25,374 nucleotides of DNA from Alphaproteobacteria bacterium (GTDB lineage Bacteria; Pseudomonadota; Alphaproteobacteria; UBA828). Under the pieces are notes generated by a model. The model did no database searches and had not been told where the DNA came from. It saw only the letters and a program-made list of their open reading frames with translations. The stretch lies in the NCBI GenBank assembly GCA_022826345.1, contig JAJDVB010000075.1, positions 1 to 25,374 on the forward strand, in the 5' to 3' direction. Each line of letters opens with the position of its first letter. Position 1 is the stretch's first letter. Positions 7,805 through 19,130 of this stretch are shown here, one piece after another. A program made the translations under genes and the position numbers.

Positions 7805-7817
7805 TCGAAACGTTCGA
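7805..7817. promoter_or_regulatory. Interrupted palindrome upstream of the MDR oxidoreductase
   Basis: TCGAA (7805-7809) and TTCGA (7813-7817) surround ACG, 32 bases before the ATG of the oxidoreductase, inside the 187-base gap between divergent genes. It could be an operator for one or both genes. I see no convincing sigma-70 -35/-10 pair in the gap. Confidence 0.25.
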
Positions 7818-7849
7818 CAGAGTTTCTGAGACGGGGAGAGGTCAATCGC

Positions 7850-8872
7850 ATGCCACGCATCATTCGCTTTGCCAGACACGGCGGTCCGGAGGTCCTGGAG
7901 GTTCGCGAAGAACCGCTCGAAGAACCGGGGGAGGGCGAGGTTCGCCTCAAGATCGAGGCGATCGGACTCAACCGGGCGGAGATCATGTTGCGGAACGGCG
8001 CCTATGTCTCGCACCCCAGCTTCCCTTCCCGCATCGGGATTGAGGCGAGCGGCGTGATCGACGCGGTGGGCCCTGGCGTCTCGGGCCTTTCCATCGGCGA
8101 GCGCGCCGGGGCCGTTCCCTTCAATTCGTGGGACCAGTGGGGCAATTGGACCAGCGATTCGGTCAACAAGTACGGCCTCTACGGCGAGAGCGCCGTGGTG
8201 CCCGCGTTCTGCGTTGCGCGCAATCCTGATGGGATTTCGGCGGTGGAGGCCGGCGCGATCTGGTGCCAGTACGGCACCGCGTGGGGCGGGCTCGTGGACC
8301 ACGCCGGCGTATCGTCCGATGACATCGTGCTGGTCACGGCGGCGAGCAGCAGCGCCGCACTTGCCGGGTTGCAGATCGCGAAGAATGCCGGTGCCATGGT
8401 CATCGCGGCCACGCGCAGGTCCGAGAAGGCAGATTTTCTGTATGGCGCCGGCGCCGATCACGTCGTCGCCACCGAGGAGGAGGACCTGGAGACCCGCGTG
8501 AAGGAGATCACCGGCGGCCAGGGCTTCACCATCGCCTACGACCCGGTGGGCGGTGCCTTCATTGGCGATCTCGTCGCGGCGGCACAGCCCTATGGGCTCA
8601 TCGTCAACTACGGCAACCTCCGCACCGAGGCGATCGACATCCCCGTCCTGCCGATGCTCGCGAAGCGGCTCTTCTTCAAGTTTCACAGCCTGTACGACAC
8701 GATGCGCCTGCCGGAGAAGCGCGCCGCCTGCTTCGCCTTCGTGCATGACGAGGTGGCGTCGGGCGCCCTGAAGCCGATCATCGACCGGACCTTCCCGCTC
8801 GAGCAGATCGTGGACGCGCATCGCTACATGGAGACCAACGTGCAGCGCGGCAAGATCGTCGTCACCACCTGA
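7850..8872 (+). CDS. MDR superfamily NAD(P)H-dependent oxidoreductase (quinone oxidoreductase-like)
   Basis: This 340-residue protein has the two-domain layout of medium-chain dehydrogenases: a GroES-like N-terminal domain (EVRLKIEAIGLNRAEIMLRNG, then GIEASGVIDAVGPGV) and a Rossmann domain starting near residue 160 (VTAASSSAALAGLQIAK). The nucleotide motif AASSS-x2-LAGLQ is a variant of the usual AASSGVG. The cysteine-rich structural zinc loop of alcohol dehydrogenases is missing, which places it among zinc-free quinone oxidoreductases and enoyl reductases. The C-terminus IVVTT with the preceding GKIV is typical. A GGGGAGAGG sequence precedes the ATG. It stands alone between regions A and C; a role in the upstream aromatic pathway is possible but not shown. 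Confidence 0.88.
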   Translation: MPRIIRFARHGGPEVLEVREEPLEEPGEGEVRLKIEAIGLNRAEIMLRNGAYVSHPSFPSRIGIEASGVIDAVGPGVSGLSIGERAGAVPFNSWDQWGNWTSDSVNKYGLYGESAVVPAFCVARNPDGISAVEAGAIWCQYGTAWGGLVDHAGVSSDDIVLVTAASSSAALAGLQIAKNAGAMVIAATRRSEKADFLYGAGADHVVATEEEDLETRVKEITGGQGFTIAYDPVGGAFIGDLVAAAQPYGLIVNYGNLRTEAIDIPVLPMLAKRLFFKFHSLYDTMRLPEKRAACFAFVHDEVASGALKPIIDRTFPLEQIVDAHRYMETNVQRGKIVVTT

Positions 8873-9020
8873 GTCGCGCAGATACTGCTGCGCCGCGTCA
8901 GGCGAGGACCGTAAGGGCCCGCCCCGTCCCGGTTGCCACCGCGCCGCGAGCCGGAGGCCGATGTAGTGCTCGGCCGGGCCGCTGCAGTGCTGGTTCACGA
9001 AATGCCGTTCTTTTGCGATG

Positions 9021-9054
9021 TCAAAATTTCGTAGACAATCGCCGGTTGTTTTGA
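9021..9054. promoter_or_regulatory. AT-rich nested inverted repeats upstream of the purine operon
   Basis: In the 233-base gap before uraH, ACAA (9035-9038) and TTGT (9046-9049) form an inverted repeat with 7 bases between, and TCAAAA (9021-9026) mirrors TTTTGA (9049-9054). This is the most AT-rich patch of the gap and the likeliest promoter/operator region for the operon that follows. No -35/-10 pair with normal spacing is clear. The rest of the gap (8873-9020) holds nothing I can identify. Confidence 0.3.
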
Positions 9055-9105
9055 AGAGACGATAAAACGCAATCGGAAGCCGAGGAGTGAAGACCCATCG
9101 GGCGG

Positions 9106-9450
9106 TTGACGACACATGTGCTCGACTTGACGCTGGGCACGCCGGCACGGGGACTGACGCTGGAGCTTTGGCGCCTGGACGGCGCAGCGCCGGAACGACT
9201 CAAGACTGTCGTAACGAACGACGACGGCCGGATTGAGGGCGCCCTGCTCGAAGGAGAGGCGTTTGCCGCCGGCACCTACGAGCTGCGCTTCATGGCGGGC
9301 GACTATCGGAGGCGCGCGGGCGGGCCGCTTCCCGAACCGCCGTTCCTCGATGTCGTGCCAGTGCGCTTTGGCGTCGCGGATCCGCAAGGCCACTACCACG
9401 TCCCGCTGCTACTTTCCGCGTATGGCTACTCCACCTATCGCGGCAGTTGA
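9106..9450 (+). CDS. uraH: 5-hydroxyisourate hydrolase (transthyretin-like)
   Basis: The 114-residue protein hydrolyses 5-hydroxyisourate, the product of urate oxidation, to OHCU. It matches the family at both ends: TTHVLDLTLGTPARGL at the start, with catalytic His4, and the C-terminal tetrapeptide YRGS that ends nearly all HIU hydrolases. The His in the GHYHVPLL stretch supplies another active-site residue. The start must be TTG (9106), because an in-frame stop lies at 9088-9090 and no ATG or GTG lies between. The gene is cytoplasmic in prediction, with no signal peptide. It is the first gene of the purine operon, and xdhA begins three bases after its stop. Confidence 0.95.
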   Translation: MTTHVLDLTLGTPARGLTLELWRLDGAAPERLKTVVTNDDGRIEGALLEGEAFAAGTYELRFMAGDYRRRAGGPLPEPPFLDVVPVRFGVADPQGHYHVPLLLSAYGYSTYRGS

Positions 9451-9453
9451 CGC

Positions 9454-10930
<1,477 letters not shown>

Positions 10931-10941
<11 letters not shown>

Positions 10942-13264
10942 CGGTCTTCAGGCGGAGCGGACCGCGCACGCCGACGACAGCGGCGCAGTGGGGAGAGCGT
11001 TCGCCCATGACAGCGCCTTGGGGCACGTCCAGGGCACGGCGCGCTTCATCGACGACGTTCCCAAGCCGGCGGCGCTGGTGCACGTCGCGCCCGGCTACGT
11101 CGCGCATGCCGCGCGCGGCCGGATCACCGCGCTCGACCTCGATGCGGTGCGGGCCGCGCCGGGCGTCGTGGCGGTTCTGACCGCCGCCGACATCCCCGGA
11201 AAGAACGATTGCAGCCCGGTCTTCGGTGACGACCCGATCCTCGCCGACGATCGCATCGCGTTTCACGGCCAGGTGGTCTTCGCGGTGGTGGCGCGTAGCC
11301 GGGACGAGGCCCGCCGCGCCAGCCGCCTGGCGCGCATCACGGTCGAGGAGGAAGAGCCGCGTGTCTCGGTCGAGGCAGGCCTCGCGTCGGGCGAGACGGT
11401 AGTTCCCGACTACCAGTTTCTGCGCGGCGAGCCGGGCGCGGAGATGAAACGGGCTCGGCATACGGCGTCGGGCTCACTCCACGTCGGCGGTCAGGAGCAC
11501 TTCTATCTGGAGGGGCAGGTCGCCCTGGCGCTCCCCGGCGAGGGCGGTGCGATGCACGTCCTCTCGTCGACGCAGCATCCCTCGGAAATCCAGCACCTCG
11601 TGGCCGCCATGCTGGGCGAGCCGGACTCTGAGGTGGTGTGCGAATGCCGGCGCATGGGCGGTGCCTTCGGCGGCAAGGAGAGCCAGGCGGCGCAATGGGC
11701 CTGCCTTGCTGCGCTCGCGGCGAGCGTGACCGGTTCGGCCGCCAAGATCCGCCTCGACCGCGACGACGATATGATCATGACCGGCAAGCGCCACGATTTC
11801 CGGGTCGACTACAGCTATGGCTGCGACGAGCGGGGCAGGCTGCTGGCGGTCGACGCTGCGCTCAACGCACGCTGCGGCTGCTCGGCCGATCTCTCCATGG
11901 CCGTCAGCGACCGGGCCATGTTCCACGCGGACAACGCCTACTACTATCCGAGCGCACGGATTCTTTCGCGGCGGGTCAGGACCGACACGGTCTCGAACAC
12001 GGCGTTCAGGGGCTTCGGCGGGCCGCAGGGCATGATGCTGGCCGAGCGGATAATGGACGACATCGCCTGCCGGCTCGGCCTGGACCCGCTCGACGTGCGC
12101 AAGCGCAATCTCTACGGCCGCGGACGGGACGTCACGCCCTACGGCATGAAGGTGGGCGACAACATCCTGCCGCAACTGCTGCGCGAGCTGGAGAAGACCA
12201 GCGACTATGGGGAGCGGCGCAAGGACATCGCGGCCTTCAACGAGTGCAACCGCTTTCTCAAGAGGGGGATGTCGCTCACGCCGGTCAAGTTCGGGATTGC
12301 CTTCACGCTGAAGCACCTCAACCAGGCGGGCGCGCTGGTGCATGTTTATACCGACGGCTCCGTTCTGGTGAACCATGGCGGCACCGAGATGGGGCAGGGG
12401 CTCCACACCAAGGTTGCGCAGGTCGTGGCGGAGGAGTTCGGCATCGGCTTCGACAAGGTGAGGATCACCGCGACGAAGACCGACATGGTGCCCAACACGA
12501 CGCCGACCGCCGCGTCGTCCGGCTCCGACCTGAACGGCATGGCGGCGAAGCGAGCCGCCGCCACGATCAAGGACCGCATGGCCGCCCTGGCCGGCCGGCT
12601 CTACCAGGTGCCCAAGGCGCAGGTCCGCTTCGCCGGCGGCGTGGTCACGGTCGGCGGGCAGGACATCCCCTTCGCCGAGCTGGCGAAGACCTGCTTCCTC
12701 GAACGGGTTTCGCTGTCTTCGACCGGTTACTTCGCGACGCCGAAGATCACCTGGGACCGTGCGTCGGCGAGCGGGCGGCCGTTCCTCTACTTCGCCTACG
12801 GCGCCGCCTGCTCGGAGGTGACGCTCGACACGCTGACCGGAGAGATGCGGGTGGATCGGGTGGACCTGCTGCACGATGTCGGCAATTCGCTCAACCCCGC
12901 CATCGACATCGGGCAAATCGAAGGCGGCTTCGTGCAGGGCATGGGCTGGCTCACCACCGAGGAGCTGGTGTTCGATGCCAAGGGGAGGCTCACCACCCAC
13001 GCGCCCTCCACCTACAAGATCCCGGTCGCGAGCGATGTGCCGGAGGACTTCAGAGTTGCGCTGTGGAAGTCCAAGGGCAACAGGGAGGCGACCATCTATC
13101 GCTCGAAGGCCGTGGGCGAGCCGCCGCTGATGCTGGCGATCTCGGTGTTCTCGGCGATCTCGAATGCGATCGCGAGCCTCAATCCGGGGCGGGTGCCGGC
13201 GCTCGACGCGCCGGCGACGCCGGAAGCGATCACCCGCGCAATCCGCTCCATGCGGGATGCGTGA
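10931..13264 (+). CDS. xdhB: Xanthine dehydrogenase large subunit (molybdopterin-binding)
   Basis: This is the catalytic subunit (777 residues) that hydroxylates hypoxanthine and xanthine to urate at a molybdenum centre. Visible landmarks are the N-terminal GTARFIDD, the cofactor loop GGAFGGKESQ, the substrate-binding FRGFGGPQG, the EMGQGLHTK segment and, near the C-terminus, KAVGEPPL, whose Glu730 aligns with the catalytic base. The reading frame is open far upstream, but that part lies inside xdhA in another frame. The GTG at 10931 is the right start: GGGGAGGCGGAG lies just before it and the length then matches the family. The xdhC gene follows nine bases later. Confidence 0.95.
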
Positions 13265-13273
13265 GGCGAAGCG

Positions 13274-14260
13274 ATGAAGACCTGGGCGACCATTGGCCGC
13301 GCACTCCGCGATGAGCAGAGCTGTGCCATGGTCAGCGTCGTCGATGCCAAGGGCTCGGCGCCACGCGAACCCGGCGCACGCATGGTCGTGCTGGAGGACG
13401 GCTCGTTCGCCGGCACCATCGGCGGCGGCACGCTGGAATGGCAGGCAATCGAACGCGCCCGTGCGGCGCTGGCGAAGGGCGCGGCAGAGGGGGTCGCTCC
13501 TCCGGTGGGCCTGTCGCGAATGGCGCTCGGCCCCGATCTCGGCCAGTGCTGCGGAGGCTCGGTGCGCATCCTGCTGGAAGTGTTCACGCCTGGGCAAGCC
13601 GACGAAGTGCAGACGCTCGCCGATGCCGAAAAGGCCGGGCTCTTCGTCACCGAGGGCCGCATCACCGAGCGCTGCGTGGAACGGACCATCCTGGATCGCG
13701 ATTTTCGGGGCGGTGAGGACAGCCTGTTGGCGGACGACGGGCGCTTGCTGGAGCGCTTCGGGACACGGAAGCAGGTCCTGGCACTGATCGGCGCCGGCCA
13801 TGTCGGACGCGCCGTGATCATCGCGCTCGCGCCGCTCGACTTCAGCGTGGTGTGGATCGATCCGCGCAAGGACGAGTTTCCGTCCATCGTGCCGGGCGAC
13901 GTGCGGGTCGTGGTGGCGGCGGAACCGGCGGCCGAGCTGGAGAAAGTGCTCGACGGCGCGTTCGTGCTGGTCATGTCCCACAGCCACGCGCTCGACTTCG
14001 ACGTCGTCCTCGCCGCGCTCAGGGCGAGGCGGTTCGGCTATGTCGGCCTGATCGGCTCGGCGTCGAAGAAGGCCCGCTTCATCAGCCGCATGCGGCAAGC
14101 CGGCCTGGCGGACGACGATATCGAGCGGCTGGTCTGCCCCATCGGCATTGACGGCATCGAGTCGAAGCAGCCGGCGGTCATCGCCGCGTCGGTGGTCGCG
14201 GACCTGCTGCGCCGCCGGGACGCGATGGCCGAGACGCACGGCGCGGCGGCCTCGTCCTAG
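13274..14260 (+). CDS. xdhC: Xanthine dehydrogenase accessory protein XdhC
   Basis: XdhC binds molybdenum cofactor, protects its sulfurated form and delivers it to XdhB; it is not part of the finished enzyme. The 328-residue protein shows the family's N-terminal GSAPREPGARMVV and GTIGGGTLEWQAIE, the QCCGG cysteine motif (LGPDLGQCCGGSV) and a C-terminal Rossmann domain (LIGAGHVGRAV, then YVGLIGSASKKARF). It follows xdhB in the usual xdhABC order. GAGGCGAAG provides its ribosome site. Confidence 0.95.
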   Translation: MKTWATIGRALRDEQSCAMVSVVDAKGSAPREPGARMVVLEDGSFAGTIGGGTLEWQAIERARAALAKGAAEGVAPPVGLSRMALGPDLGQCCGGSVRILLEVFTPGQADEVQTLADAEKAGLFVTEGRITERCVERTILDRDFRGGEDSLLADDGRLLERFGTRKQVLALIGAGHVGRAVIIALAPLDFSVVWIDPRKDEFPSIVPGDVRVVVAAEPAAELEKVLDGAFVLVMSHSHALDFDVVLAALRARRFGYVGLIGSASKKARFISRMRQAGLADDDIERLVCPIGIDGIESKQPAVIAASVVADLLRRRDAMAETHGAAASS

Positions 14261-14274
14261 GGACCCAAGGGTCC
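14261..14274 (+). repeat. Small inverted repeat after xdhC
   Basis: GGACCC and GGGTCC separated by AA follow the xdhC stop immediately, 7 bases before the ATPase start. As RNA it would form a five-pair stem with a four-base loop. It may modulate translation of the transporter ATPase, since the normal ribosome-binding zone falls beside it (GGGACGG). This may equally be chance in GC-rich DNA. Confidence 0.3.
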
Positions 14275-14281
14275 GGGACGG

Positions 14282-15867
<1,586 letters not shown>

Positions 15868-15871
<4 letters not shown>

Positions 15872-16932
15872 TCCTCAGGCTGGAAAGGCGCAGCCGACGT
15901 TCGACGCTTATGGCGTTCCTCTCGCCGGTGCTGGCGATCGGCATCACGCTTGCGCTCGGCGCCATCATGTTCGTGGCCTTGGGCTTCGATCCCGGCAAAG
16001 CGCTCTATATCTACTTCATCGAGCCGGTGACCAGCGCTTGGTCCATCGAGGAGGTGATCGTCAAGGCTGCGCCGCTTATCCTGATCGGCGTCGGCCTTGC
16101 CGTCTGCTACACCGCCAACGTCTGGAACATCGGTGCCGAGGGCCAGCTTACGATGGGCGCCCTGATCGGCGCCTCCATCCCGATCTACTTCCCTGACTGG
16201 CAGTCGCCGCTGGTCCTGCTCCTCATGCTCGTTCTCGGCATCGCGGGCGGCGCACTCTTCGCCGCGATCCCGGCGTTCCTGAAGAACCGTTTCTCCGCCA
16301 ACGAGATCCTGACCAGCCTGATGCTGGTCTACGTCGCCCAGTTGCTGCTGGACTGGCTGATCCGCGGGGCCTGGCGGGACCCCGACGGCTACAATTTCCC
16401 CCAGTCCATCTTGTTCGAGGGCTGGCAAGTCATACCGCCTCTGGGCGAGGGACGGGTGCATATCGGCGCCATCTTCGCCGTCGTGGCCGTCATCGTCGTT
16501 GCGTTCATGATGGGACGGACGCTGCGCGGGTTCGAGATCCGCGTCGTCGGCACCTCGCCGCGCGCGGGCTCATTCGCCGGCTTCAAGGGCAAGCGGGTGG
16601 TCCTGTTCTGCTTCATGCTGTCAGGCGCACTCGCCGGGCTGGCAGGCATCTGCGAAGTCGCGGGCCCGAGCGGGCAACTGCAACCGCACGTCTCCCCCGG
16701 CTACGGCTTCACTGCGATCATCGTCGCCTTTCTCGGTCGCCTGAACCCGATCGGCGTGTTTTTCGCAGGCGTCCTGCTCGCGATCAGCTACATGGGCGGA
16801 GAGGCGGTGCAGGTGGAGCTCGGCATCTCCGACAAGACCACTCAGGTATTCCAGGGCATGCTGCTGTTCCTCATCCTGGCCTGCGACACGCTGATCCGTT
16901 ACCGCATCAGGCTGGTTCGACCCAGGCGATGA
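15868..16932 (+). CDS. BMP-type ABC importer permease 1
   Basis: The 354-residue membrane protein is one of two different permeases of the purine-operon importer. After a basic N-terminus (RLERRSRRS) it has a first membrane segment around residues 17-40. The family hallmark NVWNIGAEGQLTMGALIG follows, then further hydrophobic segments and the loop GRTLRGFEIRVVGTSPRAGSFAGF that contacts the ATPase. The start is GTG 15868, overlapping the ATPase stop by four bases. The frame is open much further upstream, but only as an out-of-frame shadow of the ATPase gene. Family is clear; purine substrate is inferred from neighbours. Confidence 0.92.
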
Positions 16933-16956
16933 CGGGGGAGGTCTAGGAAGCGGTCG

Positions 16957-17877
16957 ATGGAAGCCCTCGAAGCCGTCATTCTGACGATCATCACGGCGTC
17001 CACGCCATTGCTGCTGGCGGCGACCGGAGAGCTCGTCACGGAGCGCTCGGGCGTCCTCAACCTGGGCGTCGAGGGCATGATGATCATGGGCGCGGTATGC
17101 AGCTTCGCCGCCGCCTACACGACCGGCTCGGCGCTGCTCGGCATTCTGGTCGGGCTCTACGCGGGCGTCGCCACGTCGATGCTCTTCGCCTTCCTGACTC
17201 AGACCCTGATGACCTCGCAGGTCGCGACCGGGCTTTCGCTCACCCTGCTGGGCCTGGGGCTCTCCGGCTTGATCGGCGAGGGCTTCACGGGTCTGCCGGG
17301 GGTGAAGCTCGAATCGATCCATATCCCCTTGCTCACCGACATCTCCTTCATCGGGCCGATCCTGTTTGGACAGGACATCCTGGTCTACATCTCGCTCGCG
17401 CTGATCGCGGCCGTCAGCTACGTGCTGTTTCGCACCCGGATCGGCCTCGTCATCAACGCGGTGGGCAACAACCACCATTCCGCCCATGCTTTGGGCTACG
17501 GTGTGGTCAGGGTGCGCTACGCTTGCATCGCCTTCGGCGGCGCCTGCTCGGGCCTCGCCGGCGCGTATCTGGCGCTCGCCTACACCACGCAGTGGATCGA
17601 GAACATGAGCGCGGGCCGCGGCTGGATCGCCCTCGCGCTGGTCGTCTTTTCAACCTGGCTGCCCGGGCGCCTGCTGATCGGGGCCTATCTCTTCGGCACG
17701 GTCTGGATCATGGGCCTCTACGTCCAGGGTCTGGGTGTCGGCATCCCGTCGCAGCTATTGTCGTCCCTGCCTTACCTCGTCACGATAGTGGTGCTGGTTA
17801 TCATCTCAGGAAACAGGTCTTTGATCCGGGTGAATACGCCCGCAATGATCGGGCAGCCCTTCGCGCCCGAGAGGTAG
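16957..17877 (+). CDS. BMP-type ABC importer permease 2
   Basis: This 306-residue hydrophobic protein pairs with permease 1 to make the heterodimeric channel. It begins with a membrane segment (residues 5-22), then carries the hallmark SGVLNLGVEGMMIMGA and the ATPase-contact loop FRTRIGLVINAVGNNHHSAHALGYGV. It is shorter than its partner, as in other BMP-type importers, where the second permease usually has about 300 residues. GGGGGAGG precedes the start by a longer than usual distance; the ATG at 16957 is the first in-frame choice that keeps the whole first membrane segment. Confidence 0.92.
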   Translation: MEALEAVILTIITASTPLLLAATGELVTERSGVLNLGVEGMMIMGAVCSFAAAYTTGSALLGILVGLYAGVATSMLFAFLTQTLMTSQVATGLSLTLLGLGLSGLIGEGFTGLPGVKLESIHIPLLTDISFIGPILFGQDILVYISLALIAAVSYVLFRTRIGLVINAVGNNHHSAHALGYGVVRVRYACIAFGGACSGLAGAYLALAYTTQWIENMSAGRGWIALALVVFSTWLPGRLLIGAYLFGTVWIMGLYVQGLGVGIPSQLLSSLPYLVTIVVLVIISGNRSLIRVNTPAMIGQPFAPER

Positions 17878-17956
17878 AGGGGAACGACTCCGCCGGTGCG
17901 CTAAGGTGAACGTTGGCGGAACGAAGCGTTGCACTGCATGGACCCTTGCTGACGTG

Positions 17957-17964
17957 AAAGGAGG
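17957..17964 (+). promoter_or_regulatory. Strong ribosome binding site of the BMP binding-protein gene
   Basis: AAAGGAGG, nearly perfectly complementary to the 16S rRNA tail, lies four bases before the ATG at 17969. It is the best site in the window and decides the start: the frame is open from 17906, but the earlier GTG would put residues before the signal peptide and has no such site. It fits the need for an excess of binding protein. Confidence 0.8.
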
Positions 17965-17968
17965 CATC

Positions 17969-19039
17969 ATGAAGAAGCTCATTGGAATGGTCGCGCTCGC
18001 GCTGGCGATGACGTTCGCCGCGGGTGCCGCGATGGCTGACGACAAGCTGAAGGTCGGCTTCATTTACATCGGACCCATCGGTGATCATGGCTGGACCTAC
18101 GCCCACGACCAGGGCCGCCTCGCGGTCGAGGAAGCACTGGGCGACCAGGTCGAGACCGTGTACGTCGAGAACGTACCGGAGGGGCCGGATGCCGAGCGCG
18201 CCATCGAGCGGCTGGCGCGCCAGGGTGTGGGGCTGATCTTCACCACGTCCTTCGGCTACATGGATCCGACGATCAAGGTGGCGAAGCGCTTTCCCGACGT
18301 GAAGTTCGAGCACGCGACCGGCTACAAGACGTCCGAGAACGTCGCGGCCTACAACGCGCGCTTCCATGAAGGCCGCTACGTCATCGGCCAGATCGCCGCG
18401 AAGATGTCGAAGTCCGGGGTTGCCGGCTACATCGCGTCCTTCCCGATCCCTGAGGTCGTGATGGGCATCAACGCGTTCATCCTGGGCGCGCAGACCGTGA
18501 ATCCGGACTTCAAGCTCAAGGTGGTCTGGGTCAACACGTGGTTCGATCCGGGTAAGGAGGCCGACGCCGCCAAGGTGCTGATCGGCCAGGGTGCCGACAT
18601 CATCACGCAGCACACCGATTCGACGGCGCCGCTGCAGATCGCCGAAGAACAAGGCGTGCTCGGCTTCGGTCAGGCCTCCGACATGATCCACTTCGCGCCC
18701 AAGGCGCAGCTCACGGCGATCATCGACGAGTGGGGCCCCTACTACGTCGAGCGCGCCCAGGCGGTGCTCGACGGGACCTGGGAGTCGGCGAACTCGTGGA
18801 CCGGCATGGCTGCGGGCACGGTGGTGATGGCGCCCTACACCAACATGCCCGATGACGTCGCGGCGGCAGCCGCGGAAACGGCAGCCGCGATCGCGTCCGG
18901 GGAGCTCAATCCCTTCGCCGGTCCCGTGTATAAGCAGGACGGCACGCTGGCCGTGGCCGAAGGCGAGGTCATGGACGACGGGACGCTCGCGGGCATCAAC
19001 TGGTACGTCCAGGGCGTCGACGACACTTTGCCTGAGTAG
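17969..19039 (+). CDS. BMP-family periplasmic binding protein, probable purine/nucleoside receptor
   Basis: The 356-residue protein has a clear signal peptide (MKKLIGMVALALAMTFAAGA, cleaved after AMA near residue 22) and no lipobox cysteine, so it should be soluble in the periplasm. The mature start KVGFIYIGPIGDHGWTYAHDQGR is the BMP/PnrA family signature, and ATGYKTSENVAAYNARFHEGRYVIGQIA is the conserved central stretch. Relatives bind nucleosides or purine derivatives. Placement between the transporter genes and puuD/uraD supports purine uptake, though the ligand is not proven by sequence. A strong hairpin follows the stop codon (19055-19100). Confidence 0.93.
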   Translation: MKKLIGMVALALAMTFAAGAAMADDKLKVGFIYIGPIGDHGWTYAHDQGRLAVEEALGDQVETVYVENVPEGPDAERAIERLARQGVGLIFTTSFGYMDPTIKVAKRFPDVKFEHATGYKTSENVAAYNARFHEGRYVIGQIAAKMSKSGVAGYIASFPIPEVVMGINAFILGAQTVNPDFKLKVVWVNTWFDPGKEADAAKVLIGQGADIITQHTDSTAPLQIAEEQGVLGFGQASDMIHFAPKAQLTAIIDEWGPYYVERAQAVLDGTWESANSWTGMAAGTVVMAPYTNMPDDVAAAAAETAAAIASGELNPFAGPVYKQDGTLAVAEGEVMDDGTLAGINWYVQGVDDTLPE

Positions 19040-19054
19040 TCCGCTACCGATACT

Positions 19055-19100
19055 GGCCGGCGCACCGTTCCTGCCGCTAGGCGGGCCCGGTGCGCCGGCC
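19055..19100 (+). repeat. Perfect 13-bp inverted repeat between the binding-protein gene and puuD
   Basis: GGCCGGCGCACCG (19055-19067) pairs perfectly with CGGTGCGCCGGCC (19088-19100). The 20-base loop holds a second small stem, CCGC (19074-19077) with GCGG (19081-19084). There is no T-run. It occupies most of the 91-base gap and ends 30 bases before the puuD start. Likely roles are 3' stabilisation of the binding-protein mRNA or partial termination that lowers puuD-uraD-guaD expression. The fold is read directly; the role is inferred. Confidence 0.65.
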
Positions 19101-19130
19101 GTCGTGATGTGAAGGCGAGGAGAGACGCGC

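Noticed and set aside
7396..8043. 215-codon + strand frame bridging the secreted protein and the oxidoreductase
   Set aside because: It overlaps two better-supported genes on both sides and its translation has no recognisable features.
7802..9148. 448-codon - strand frame over the oxidoreductase and the gap before uraH
   Set aside because: It is mostly antisense to the clear MDR gene, and no domain is visible.
11638..13314. 558-codon + strand frame inside xdhB
   Set aside because: It is a second-frame shadow of xdhB, with an Arg/Gly/Ala-dominated composition and no family features.
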